A stretch of 64,000 bases of DNA from the NCBI RefSeq assembly GCF_036669915.1, contig NC_089325.1, forward strand, positions 7,155,359-7,219,358, read 5' to 3'. A program made the translations under genes and the position numbers. Origin of the DNA: Pocillopora verrucosa (Eukaryota; Cnidaria; Anthozoa; Scleractinia; Pocilloporidae). Shown here one piece after another: positions 50,501 to 61,300 of the stretch. The notes beneath the pieces are model-generated. The model worked only from the letters and a program-made list of their open reading frames with translations. It searched no databases and was not told the origin of the DNA. Position 1 is the first letter of the stretch; the number at the start of each line of letters is the position of its first letter.

Positions 50501-53500
50501 TCCCTGTCAGTTGTTTCATAAAACAAAATCAACATTTAAAAGTGAACAAGTACTGTCAGCAGCGCTCTCCTTACTAGTACCTAGTGTCCCTGTGTTCAAT
50601 CCTGTTCCTGCCCCTAGGGTGCCTGTGGTTCCAAACAATCCTGTGCCTGTATTAGTACCAAATGCTGTTCCTGTCCCAAATGCAGTAGGTTTGGCACCAA
50701 AAAGTCCTCCAGCTTGGCTTGTTGCAGTATTAAATGCACTGGTTCCTAGTCCTCCTGCACTGGCTCCAAAGTTGAAACCTGTTGCAGGTTTATTCTGTGC
50801 ACCAAATAAAGTTCCAGTTGCACCAGTACCCAAAGCTAACACAAGAAAAATTTGAGGCTTGAGTCATGCTGTAGTTCTTAAAGTTACATATTAACACAAA
50901 TTGTCACATGACAACAAAAATGTACAGTTTAAAAAGGAGATTAATCCATAACACTTAGTAACTGTGAGCATTGTTAATTCTTCTGGATGAGTAACTAGTC
51001 TATCCTTTGTTACTCCTTCAACTCCACATCATATGGTTGCAAAGAATTAGACATAAAATGTACACTGTACTTACCACCAAATGGTTTTCCAAATGCTGTT
51101 GACTGACACAAAACAAAAAACCAATGTCAATTTAATCCTTAATCTCTGATTGTGAATTTTCAGCAACGCTATAGGTGAATATTAACTGAGTTTTTAGATT
51201 TTAGGAGAACTAACCTGCTGCTGACCCAGCCCAAATCCTGTTTGTCCAAAAAGTCCCCCTGTTCCAGTCTGTGTTTGGCCAAAACCTGAACTTTGTGTTG
51301 CAAACAAACCAGTGCCAGTAGATGTGGATGTTCCACCAAAGAGACCAGACTGAGTCTAAATTTAATGAGAAAAGTTGCAATTAAAAATCAACAACAAGAT
51401 CAGAAATCAACACCACAAAACTGTAACTCCAAGGGCATGGTTAAGGTATGTTTGGATGAAAATTTTCATGCTTCCTCTGATGTAAATGTACCTGACCAAT
51501 GAGTGTTCTCCCTTATTTTAAGTATGACAGGTAAAAGAAACTTTCAAACCAGTAGAGCAATCCTTCACCCGTTGAATTTCCAAGAATTTCAAGCGATTTA
51601 AGACAAAAATAAGAGGTAACATAGGCAGTAAGTTTTACTGGTTACCACCTGTAAAGGAGAAAACTGCCTGCAGTAGCTTCTTACGACAAAAATAGAAAAC
51701 AGAGAAGTCTTACTGTCTGTCCACTGGAGGTCTGTCCAAAGACACCTGTACCAAAACCTGTGGCAAATGCAGGGGCACCAGCACTTGATGTTTGAGCTCC
51801 AAACAGTCCCCCTGTTTTCTGCTGAGCAAAGAGCCCTCCAGTTGTTTGTTGTTGTTGGGCAAACAGACCAGAGGTTGTGGTATTACCAGCACCAAACACA
51901 CCTGCAAAATGAAACTAAACCATGTTTCTGACATATATGGATCAATAATTGTTTACTGTTTTCTATGAAAAAGGGTAATGCTCAAAATGTCAGTTTTAAA
52001 ACTCTTTGTGGTGGCCAATTTACATTGATAAGGAGAATTTAGGGTGTGTTTTTAAGCAACAAAAAAAGAGCAGCAAGGGTAATTTCTGATGCTAATAACC
52101 AGGAGTCTAGTGTTACGCTTTTCAATAGTAGGATTCTAGTGATACTGCATTTGTAAAATCTAGGCTTAAGCTGCTCTAAAGTTGACAAGTAGTAACTGCG
52201 AAACGTCCTCTGTAGTTTAATAGTTTCATAGTTTAATCATATTTTGTATCTGATCTTTGAAGAGTTTATTCTTGGCTGATATTTGGTCAGTTTTCATACA
52301 GTTAGGAGATCATGGCAGAATTATAAAAGAGTGTCCCAATTTTCCATTTTTTCCCTTTTTTCTTGAGATATAGCATCTACAGTGAAACCTTTGCTCAAAA
52401 GTGCTACTTTGAAGTTAAACATAATTAAAAAATATAACAAGGTGTTAACCCTTTAACTCCCAAGATTTCATTAGTAATTCTCCTTACTGTCTGCCATACA
52501 ATTCATGTGATGTTAGTTTGAAGAATTTGGAATTGGATCAACCAATATTTATGGTGTGTTGATATTTTTCTTTATTCTCATTACTTGTCTGCTTGATATC
52601 ATACTAATAGAGTAACGAGAAATTCTGTCTAGGTCACTACTGGGGCTTAAAGGGTTAAAATACAAATCCCAGACAATTTTTTTTTCTTCAGATTGTGCAA
52701 ATCACTCTCCGATTAAAAGGAAATGTATTGATTAGAATGTGTCATCAAATAAACTTATCTTGTAAAACATCTTGGTGTGAATGAATAAGCTCCCATTGTG
52801 TTCAATGGTAAAAATTAATAACAAATTATATATCTGAAACCAGTGTTCATTAAGCTTTAAGAAAATGTAAACTTTTACAGGGTAGCATGCACAATTTTTA
52901 CACCATCTCAGTTTAAATGAAAACACTAATTTTCCTTCTGTGATACCTCAACTTCTCCAAATTTGTAAGGTATACTCTCTGGGCAAATTATCAGTATATC
53001 ATACAGCAAACTGGTACATTGTATTGAGATCAACAAACTTATCTATAGTAGAAGATATTGCCTATATTTAAATGATACAATGCAAAACTCTATATTGGTT
53101 TGTAGAAAAAACAAACCAGAGCTAAAAAGCAAAATCACAATTCAGATGTTGGAATGGGAAATGAAGGGCTAAAGATCTTTAAGTTCACATGACTCTAGTA
53201 ATATCACAACTATTTACAGACCTGTAGTTCCAAATCCAGTTGCTTGTTTCTGTGCAGCACCAAATCCTGTGGAAGCTGTATTTCCAAACAGACTTCCTGC
53301 AGCTGAACTCGTGGCCAGACCTGGAAAACCAGTTGAGCCAGTTGCTCCAGTTGCTCCAGTTGCTCCTGTTTTACGGCCAGCTTCATAATCTTCAATTCTT
53401 AGCTCCTGGTAATTCAGAAAAAAGCCATCAATGAACACTTTCTCAGCCATACCACTGTATAGCACTACTTCATATTAAACAAAACAATCCCTGTATTAAA

Positions 53501-56500
53501 TAATGCAGCTTAATTTATGGTGTGTTGAGTTCTGAATGAAAAGCCAAAAGCTTCCTTGTGCCATGTTCTGGGCAGACAAATTACATTTTATTGTTACTCT
53601 ACACACCCACAAGTACAAATGTGTACCTGAAAACTATCAGGGAAACCAAACAAATTACCAACCAGCATTGTTCCAAGCTACATTTAAGCCTTAACTGCAT
53701 TTAGTTACACTAATATCCCAAGCAATAAGTGCTTAAGATCATATATGAATATACTGTAGCAGGAAACATTGATTAAGAAAATTTTTGTGCCAATGAAAGG
53801 CTCTTGACTTGCATATTCCAAAAAGAGTTTAGGACTCACAGATTATCAGTACTAGGTGGAGAACACTAAATAACTGGAAGAACTGTTAAAAGCAAATATA
53901 TAGATTTAGCCAAGCTTAAAAGTGTAGCTCACATGTTTTTTTCCCTGCACATCTCAAGGGCACAACGCCTTGCCCCGGCCAGGACTAGAACCCGGGTAGT
54001 CCGACTTGGAGTCCAGTGTACTGACCACTGGACTACTGGACAAAGCCATGGCGTTGGCATGCCCATGGTACAGTTGACCACACATGTTAAAAGTAGCACC
54101 TTGTACAGTCGTATGGTCGTATGGTCGTACATCCAAATTTTTTCGGCTTGATGGGTTACTACTATTTTGTATGATTATGGGGCTACGCTCTGCGAGCTCC
54201 ACTATTATTTACAAAAAGGTTTCTTTGGTGCTCACACGAGTACATGGTCATGCATAACAATACCTAATCATTATCTGCGCTCGTTTTATTACTGGGCACA
54301 AAAGACTATAAAATTAATTCAGCAATGCATTTGGATTTTTTTTTAAGTCCTACTTTCAAGTGAGATTGAAACCTGTATAGAAGTGATCTCAAAATATGGG
54401 TGCAACTTTTGATAACCTACCTCTAAACTCTTCTTATCATAATTTGACATGACAGTGATGCATTGATGCCTGACACTAATATTGGTGGTAATTCCATTTT
54501 TAACCATGCTATCAGTTCCTGGAACAACCTGTGTAAAGGAGTCATTCACTTAATAACAAACTTCACTACTTCAAGATTATGTATAGAAATTGATCAGCTA
54601 CAATGAAAATATAACTTACATTGAACTTTACAGGTGTTCCAAGTGCTGTGTTGCCAGAAGCACCCAGCGCTGCAGTGAATTATATATCAAAAGAGAAAAA
54701 ATCTCCAGTTAAGAATCAAAAGAAAAACAAGACTGCTTTGGTTTTGCTTTGTTACATTCTAGGATAAAGAGAGAAAATTTGAATCACTCTCAAACCCAAA
54801 CTTTTTCAAGCAATGTAGCTAATTAATTCACTGATTCCCTACCAGACAAAATTAAAAGTAACAAAGCCATTAAAACACAAATCAATTGCAATATTTTCCA
54901 ACAAGCACAAGCTTGTACTTTCAAGGATCTTTGTGGATTTACGCCAGTCATGAATGTACAAAGACAAAAGTGCATACCCTGAAACAGTGAAAGAATTGAG
55001 ATACAAATACTATCATGTAACACTTGCATTTTAAATATCAAATAGTTTGTTAGTTTCACCTCCAAAGCTTGCTGTATTAGCTGAAGAAGTTTGCCCAAAT
55101 AATGAGGAGCCAGCTTGCGTACTTCCAAACAATCCAGTACTCTTTGTAGCATTGGACCCAAACAAACTGGAGCCTAATGACAAAAAAACGACAACCCAAA
55201 AAAAAACAAATAAGGACAAAGAAAATTGACAACAAAATACATTTAGCAATGTTATAAAAACAGCATAAGAAACTGGCCAAGTGACCTAAAACTTGATTGG
55301 GAAACATGACGTCATATTGCCATCTAATAATCAGCTGGATTTATCCTTTTCTTCCTGAGATTCTACATACTATGGACATTAAGCTCAATTACTGACCTGT
55401 TGAGGATCCAAATCCTGATGTTGCAGTGGAACCAAAAGTTGTTTGGCCACCTGTGTTGAAAACACTTGTCCCTGCAGTAGTTTTTGCTGTACTGCCAAAC
55501 AAACCACCTCCAGTAGTTCCAAAACCACCAAAGGAGGCTGCAAAAGTTTCAATAGGAGAAATAATTCCATTTATATAATAAGCTGCATCATGCATTCATT
55601 TTGATGACTTCTTACTTCTGGTCTATTAGAGGGATCCCATCACCATTAAAAAATTTTACTTCTTAATTACATAAAACAAATATATTTTGTGTTGCTGTGG
55701 GTTTGTTCAGTAGTGAATCACAGAAAATGTCAGAATAGGGTAAGAACAAAATATGGACAATTGGCTGCGCCTTGTGTGCCACTCTTTTGTTGTATGGGTG
55801 AACTGTGTTTGTTGGTCATGTATATACCTTGATCATTTGTCTTGCTTTGATATGAATTTCAGGGGTCATATTAATTACTTTGTTTGTCAACACAAGGTTG
55901 TTCACCAAACAAGACTGTGGCAAAGTGATGTCTGATGACCGATATCATAGATTTAAGCTAAATTGCACTAAGAATAGCCTAGTTTAAACTCACGTTGACT
56001 AGTGGGTTGTTGTTGCCCAAAGATACTTCCAGTGGTAGTTCCAGTTCCTCCAAATATACTTCCAGTATTTGTGCTTCCAAACAATGTTGAGGTCCCTGAG
56101 GCCTGGGGCTGACTAAATGTACTTCCAAAGCCCAATGGTTTTTGGGTGTTTCCAAAAAGACCAGTACCTGTATAAAATGATACAACAGTATTACACAGAG
56201 TAAAAGGTTTAAAAAATAGAACATCTACTATGTAGCAAAAAAGTTTTGCAGGTTTTTGAACTGCAACAAATTTGATTCTATACAACAGAACACAGAAAGT
56301 TCCAACCTGCAAAATCATACTCTTACGAACCTCTCAGGCCAAACAGCAATATACATAACTCAAGTTCTTAAAAAAAGCTCAGTTATTGAATAAGAATTAC
56401 AGGAACTGGATAAAGTTTGACCACAAAATATGTACATATCCATGCAAATAATCACAGAAAGAGTGGATGACATTTAATTAACTCACTGTATAGGCCAAAT

Positions 56501-57489
56501 AATTATTGTTTCAATATAGCACATCATAATCTGATAAAACTTGATATAAAATTGAAGATCAGAATAACACCATTAACCCATTGCATGTGCATTTCAAGAC
56601 TAACCTCCACCTGCACCAAACTGTGCTGTACTAGTCTGGCCTCCAAAAGCTGTAAAAATGAAGGTATTATAACATTAACACTTTACACCTGACATCTCCT
56701 AAGGATAATTTGTTTCACAATAATGAGCTTTAGTTGGTGATCATTTCCTTCATTCTCATGACCTTGTTGTTTGAATCAGCAGTGATACTTAAAGGAAAAA
56801 TTACAACCAAAGGGCCCCAGGCTTTCTCTTTAATAAGATTGATTTAATTAAATATATGGCCTTCCACTGTTAGCTTTTGACCTTCTTGACACTGTTCACA
56901 AAAATAAATGTACAGGTAAATGGCTTAGCTAAATTTGGGATGGTATAGGACACGGTTTTATTAAACAGCAGCTAATCTATGTATAAATAACTGGCCCCAA
57001 AGGTTTAAATCACTGTGTTTTGCATTCTTAACCACATACCAGAACAGCTCAAAGGGAAACTTTTTCAAACAGTTTTGGTGTGGGCTATTAGAATATGATC
57101 AACAATGTGAGTAAGGTTACTATCTAGGATGGCAAATAAACTTTCAGTTTCTTAACACATGCCATTGACAAAATAATAAATCCTGAGAAGTTAAAACGCA
57201 AATTATTCTGGGATTTTAAGAGAAAATAAGTCTGACACCGATAACCAAGACCTTTGAGAGCGGAAAGTTCCATTCAGAACGGATCTATTTTCAAAAACCT
57301 TGTTTAGCTCACAATAAACTATATCGAAAACAAGGTTGAAAACCTGACATACATGTACAGTTACACTTCCATCGATCTGAACAAATAATATCATTATAGA
57401 TTACACATAGGGCAAAATAATTTCATACTTGTCCCTGTTCCAAAGGTACTGCCGGTACCAAAAGGTGTACTACTTGTAGATCCAAACAT
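34179..57489 (-). CDS. NUP98: Nuclear pore complex protein Nup98-Nup96 precursor
   Basis: Precursor that cuts itself into Nup98 (mobile FG nucleoporin, mRNA export) and Nup96 (scaffold of the Y-complex). About 40 exons, roughly 1,850-1,900 aa (human 1,817). N-terminus [13 protein letters not shown] at 57489; FG/GLFG repeats on exons from 57.4 to 49.6 kb; the RAE1-binding GLEBS segment at 54670-53390 ([38 protein letters not shown]); [14 protein letters not shown] near 48870; [15 protein letters not shown] near 48.3-47.8 kb; a Ser/Pro-rich linker at 44950-44561; the autoproteolytic domain at 43887-42538 ([28 protein letters not shown], cut site HF/T). Nup96 follows: the [13 protein letters not shown] region near 40.6 kb, then helical exons ([35 protein letters not shown]), ending [12 protein letters not shown]. 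Exon edges not individually listed are approximate. The stop is followed by no close poly(A) signal. Confidence 0.95.
38468..38522. repeat. (TTG)n/T-rich microsatellite in NUP98 intron
   Basis: About ten TTG units followed by a T run, directly before the acceptor side of a NUP98 exon (minus strand reads CAA repeats). In one frame it looks like an Asn tract, but it is intronic. Confidence 0.8.
39600..39720 (-). repeat. Degenerate tRNA-like repeat in NUP98 intron
   Basis: The minus strand carries TAACTCAGTTGATAG (A-box-like) and GGGTCGAATCCTG (B-box-like) at near tRNA spacing, and a second GGTCGAACCTTG next to it. Too decayed for a working tRNA; probably a SINE remnant. Confidence 0.4.
40060..40190. 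repeat. Foldback-family fragment (same family as 30395-30535)
   Basis: Shares GCTCGAAATGACAGCTTTTA, CCCTTTACGGTGGCCAATTT and TCAACTCAGTTGATAA with the element at 30395-30535. It lies in a NUP98 intron. Confidence 0.65.
41851..42026. repeat. Perfect 88-bp tandem duplication across a NUP98 exon-intron junction
   Basis: Units 41851-41938 and 41939-42026 are identical. Each unit contains the end of the exon coding [18 protein letters not shown] and its donor site (CCTG/GTATGTT on the minus strand). Because 88 is not a multiple of three, reading through into the second copy would break the frame. Only the first donor met by the transcript (about 41972) keeps the following exon in register, so the downstream copy must be intronic. 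Confidence 0.92.
42655..42900. repeat. Dispersed repeat copy 1 in NUP98 intron
   Basis: Carries GCTTTACTTCGCTCTGTGATTG, CTCTCTCTACCAATCAGA and GCGTTTTCCCGCGCTTA, shared in the same order with 43945-44140. Non-coding. Confidence 0.7.
43945..44140. repeat. Dispersed repeat copy 2, with internal 34-bp tandem duplication
   Basis: Same phrases and order as 42655-42900. A 34-bp unit starting CGTTTTCCCGCGCTTACGG is repeated head to tail at 44056-44089 and 44090-44123 with one or two changes. Confidence 0.75.
45495..46562 (+). mobile_element. 5'-truncated, decayed LINE (non-LTR retrotransposon) fragment
   Basis: An open frame 45503-46111 encodes the middle and end of a non-LTR reverse transcriptase: LVYINDLPE, the catalytic [11 protein letters not shown] box, then the thumb region ([35 protein letters not shown]). 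A frameshift near 46100 separates it from the conserved C-terminal part ([20 protein letters not shown]). The element ends in an ATT-rich microsatellite tail at 46520-46562, typical of CR1/L2-type LINEs. The 5' half, endonuclease domain and first ORF are missing. It lies antisense inside a NUP98 intron and is not functional. Confidence 0.88.
47088..47297. repeat. MITE-like repeat with AACCCTTTAACTCCC terminus (NUP98 intron)
   Basis: Begins AACCCTTTAACTCCCAAAATC and ends GGGGAGTTTAAGGTTAAAA, forming terminal inverted repeats. The interior has GGAGAATTTGATGTTAGATC and a related inner repeat. Same family as 52447-52657. Confidence 0.65.
49704..50175. repeat. Large imperfect foldback element in NUP98 intron
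   Basis: Ends CCAGGGTGTGAAATTAA and AATTTCACGCCCTGTGTAC are complementary. Inner segments also match in inverted order (TGGTAGCCAA, GTTGGTCGCCA against TTGGCAACTAA, TTGGTCACCAAA). About 470 bp, no coding support. Probably a non-autonomous DNA-transposon-like element. Confidence 0.55.
50332..50517. repeat. 93-bp tandem duplication in NUP98 intron
   Basis: CATAAATATAATGACAAAAA begins both copies (50332 and 50425). The units agree along their length with about ten differences, including the shared ACCAATCAGAGCATGTT. Confidence 0.8.
52447..52657. repeat. MITE-like repeat, best copy of the TTAACCCTTT family
   Basis: Starts TAACCCTTTAACTCCCAAG and ends GGGGCTTAAAGGGTTAAA, a clear terminal inverted repeat. 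It lies in a NUP98 intron, with interior phrases shared with 16384-16556. Confidence 0.7.
53972..54200 (-). repeat. tRNA-derived SINE in NUP98 intron
   Basis: The part 53972-54041 on the minus strand is tRNA-like (A-box-like TAGTCCAGTGGTCA, anticodon-like CTCCAAG, B-box-like GGGTTCTAGTCC). The adjacent non-tRNA part contains a triple GTCGTATG repeat and extends to about 54200. Head plus unrelated body is the usual SINE design. Confidence 0.6.
56676..56800. repeat. Partial dispersed repeat in NUP98 intron
   Basis: Starts TTAACACTTTACACCTGACAT and holds TTGGTGATCATTTCCTTCATT and CTCATGACCTTG, phrases shared with 664-872 and 61765-61973. The right end is not defined. Confidence 0.5.
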
Positions 57490-58316
57490 TTCTAAGGGTC
57501 TCGACTGCAATCTGAGGCAGCAGAAAACAAGAAAAAAATCTATATATCAGACGACTTCCACGTGTGGTAACGATACTGTAATATGTCAACCCTTCAGATG
57601 TTGATATCCACTCAGAAATCCACGAAAACAAACAATATTCCAAAGCAAGGTTTTTTCGATTGTGTATACCTTCAATCCATGATAGTATTTATACCGGAGC
57701 TTATGTATTTTAGGAATATTACCAACGCTGTTAGGCGGAAAACAACAAGCGTTCTGAACTGCGATCGTTCAGCAACCCGCCAAGGCATATCCCGAAATGC
57801 ACTATGAGCATTATAGGCCTAAGTACTAAAACATAGAATGACCTAAAACCACCTAAAACCACTTACTACCACCTACAACCACCTACAACCATCTACAACC
57901 ACCTCAAAAACATCTACACCTGTAAAGTTCTTTAGGTCTTTTACCACAGAGGTAATAAAAAATATAATTGGCATGCTCTCGCATTTCATTTCGTGAGATG
58001 GTTGATTATGCATGGGACCGGGGAGAGTAGAATTTCAGGGGGAGATGGAGGTTTCGTTCGATTCTCGTGTTGTCGTTTCGCCTTATTTAAGACATTTATG
58101 CCTTGCTTTAGATGGTTTTAGATAGTTTGCGAGTGGCTGTAGATGTTTTTGAGGTGGTTGTTGAAATTTTTGAGGTGGTTGTAGATGGTTGTGGGTGGCT
58201 GTAGGTGGTTTTAGGTGGTTTTACCGCATTATAGAATTCATGTACCCTGAACGAAGTGTCTCTTATTTAAATACATCCGCTGGTAATATCTTAAAGTTAA
58301 TTTCCGCAAATCCAAC
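57490..58316. promoter_or_regulatory. Shared head-to-head promoter region of NUP98 and CWH43
   Basis: 827 bp separate the NUP98 start codon (minus) from that of CWH43 (plus). Most of the middle is a large inverted repeat of CCACCTAMAACCA-type units (57841-58224, separate entry), so the usable core promoters must lie close to each gene. Confidence 0.55.
57841..58224. repeat. Inverted repeat built of CCACCTA(C/A)AA units
   Basis: The left arm, 57841-57920, is a run of degenerate ~11-bp units (ACCACCTAAA, ACCACCTACA). The right arm, about 58110-58224, is the reverse complement (TGTAGGTGGTTTTAGGTGG, TTTGAGGTGGTTGTAGATGG). About 190 bp of unique DNA lie between. The arms could pair into a long hairpin. 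Confidence 0.8.
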
Positions 58317-61300
58317 ATGGCGGACAAGGAGGCGTCCTGCAAGGCCTCTTCTGCTAAGTTAGGTCCTCAAAGAAGCCTTAGAAGGCGGCGAAAAGAACTT
58401 CGTCACAGAGCTCAAAGTCTCGTTGAAGGAGCTACTGATCCTTGGGAAGAAGTGGAGGAGTATGAAACAGATATCCCTGAGGGCGAAGAAGACGAATTTA
58501 TCGACGAAGAAACCGCGGAGTGCGCTGAAGAAGTTATCGAATTCACCTACACGATAAGAGAACTTGGAGCAGAAATGATCCTAGGTTAGGATTAGCACTT
58601 CAGAAATAATGATTGTTCCAAAAAACATCACTTAAATGTTCTCCTTTCAATAGTAGAACACTCTATTCTCACAGCTGAAAGGCGCAAAGCACACGGAGGA
58701 CTATTTGCAGTTTTGAGTTTTGTGGACCTAAAGACTAATTCGCCGAAAGGCGAATTAGACCCTTTTTTTTTACCAACATTCATCTCCTCGAGGAAGAAGG
58801 ATCTTTTTCTTTAGATTTGAGTGTATGTACCTCCTTTTAAAATCAAGGCTAACGGGGTGAAAACAATTTCCCTGATTGAAAAAAAAACATGGATGAAAAT
58901 TAAAAAATAAACTATAGAAAGTAGCTTCTTTTTGAGGTCACGCAATTCTTATATCGTGGATTGAAAAAATTACATAGGGTAAAAAGAAGAAAGTTCCTCT
59001 TTTCGTCCATAGTCATGTAAGATTCATTACTGCTGTGGTGTTTGCATTATCAACCAATCCTTGCAAAATTTCTCGTTCTTTAGGATATGTCTGGTGGTCA
59101 CTTATCCATGGAATAGCCCCAATGATTTGGTTTTATCCACTGAATGAACTTGAAATATCTGGTTATGAAGCATTTGTGGTGACAATTCTTTCACCTATAT
59201 TTACTGGAATCAGTGCAGTGCTTCACTTTTCTGGTACTATTCATGGAATAGCTTTTTGGCGAGTTCTCTCTTTAGTGGGTGTGGCTTCTTTCCAAGCCCC
59301 ATCAACTCTTGTTAGATTGATAATGTTGGCAGTTGGCTGTGGAACAGGCATGCTGTGGTTCTGTGGAATGATATGGTCTAAAGATCCAAAGGAAAGGTGA
59401 GACAAAGCACTCTTGATCTTCTTGTGTTGATGCATCTGGGTGTTAGAGTCTTATAAAGTTCATTCTTTAACAGTTATGTGTTAACATGATAAAAATCTTA
59501 TGGCCAATTATTTTATTTCAGGGTGCTCTCCTTCTGGGGCCTTATCCTGGGTTTGTTTCTGCTGTTGTTACTGCGTATTGCATACATCACTGTCAACCCA
59601 ATCTGGTCTGATGTCACTAGCAACAGGGTTGTTCTTCTCATTGCTGTCATTGCCATATTGGATAGAGTCTATACTAGCTACATGATGTCGGTCACTCAAT
59701 CAGGGGTCCAATCCAAGTCATCAATTGAGCCCCAAGATGCTTTGGTCTCTGGTCCAGGGTGGTTCTTAGTGGCATTAGGATTTGGTGCATTGATGTTCCT
59801 TACACATGATGTTTTTGGGGAAGTGTCACTTGTATGCCGCTGGGCTGTTTCTGGTTATCCAGATACAGGACCCAAACCCAACCCTTGGGGGTAAGTATAA
59901 AAATAATTATTATTATTCGGTAGGAAAATTTTTCATCCATAACTGTACTTTTTTTAAAATGCAAATTAAACTACATTAAAGTTTAGCAACATCAAAGCAC
60001 ATTCAAAGCCAAAAAATAAAAAACAACATCATTTTTTTTGAGATTTAATTATAACAAACCCAAACCCAACATCTATTTAAGGCACACTTTCCCTGGTCCT
60101 AAGGGCGTCCCATAAATGGAGGTTCTACTATATAACTAACAGAATCAATTGATCAAAGTTCACTGCCAAGAAAGTGACTCTAGCCAACAGACTAACCAAC
60201 TACACTGTATTTGATTGACCAAAAATATTTTACACTAGTATATGAAAAAGGTGATAACTATTTTTCTTCATCATCAGTGCAGCTGTCATCATTGCTCTTG
60301 GCATAGGAGTTATTCTTTCACGTTATCAGTGGACAAGCAATGTGTTCTGGTGGTTAATTGGATCTACTGGTGCAGCATTACTTTACTTTGCTCCTCGGTA
60401 TTGGTCAATGATTGGCGGTCTCTTGCTCGCCATCTACACCATGTCCATCTGGCCAACTATGATTGACAGACTGTTTTGTCGACCTGTTGGGCGTACACTG
60501 ACTCTGGCCAATCTGGTTTACATTATCCTTGTTTTGGGCTCAGTGTGGGTTGTTGCTTATAACTTTGTTCCAGGAGGAGAATTTACAAGGGAAAGGACCC
60601 ATGTGCTGTTGGGTATCACAATGGTCTTAATTGGTAAGTACAGCTATGCAAGATTTTTCAATATACATGTATCTAATGCTTTATTCCTAAGATTTCAATG
60701 TTGCAGCTTCTCGTCACTTTTTTTCCTAGACAATCTAATGATGGAAGCAAGAATGAGCTTGTTGGTTCCTCATGGGAGTGAAAGGGTTAAAAAAAAAGAT
60801 ATCTCACATGCAGAATCAGACTCACAAGTTGTAAACACATAAACCTTTTTAGGACAAAATGAACTAGAAACTTTTTAAATATAACTGGCACAACATTCAC
60901 CCCATGAAGCATAACATGCTTTTTCTGTTTGCCCTTGTCTCATAAGGACTTGCTTTGAGGACAAAGTCAACTCCAGATGTTAAAGAAGCTTATGGAAAAA
61001 TGAAAAAAGAAGAAAATGAAAAGGATGATAAAAACTCTTCTCATAGTCAGTTAGCTCCTGAGCAGAAATCTCCTGTGACAAAATTCAATAATGTGGCCTT
61101 CCTTGAGGAACATGGTGATAAGTTTTGGTTCTTCAAGACTCATGTCATACCAGGTAATGATTATCATTATTTTGGAGTTTTCTTAATTTAAAAATAAGGC
61201 AGATTGTGAACTTTTTTCTCTTTTTAAGAACAATTTCCATCATGCAGAAGTTGTGGAACTGTACAAGAAAAAAACCTTATTGATAAAATAATAATAATTT

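Noticed and set aside
50511..50855. 114-codon plus-strand frame rich in Pro-Val-Pro
   Set aside because: It is the antisense shadow of a NUP98 FG-repeat exon; the minus strand codes GLFG-type repeats with splice sites.
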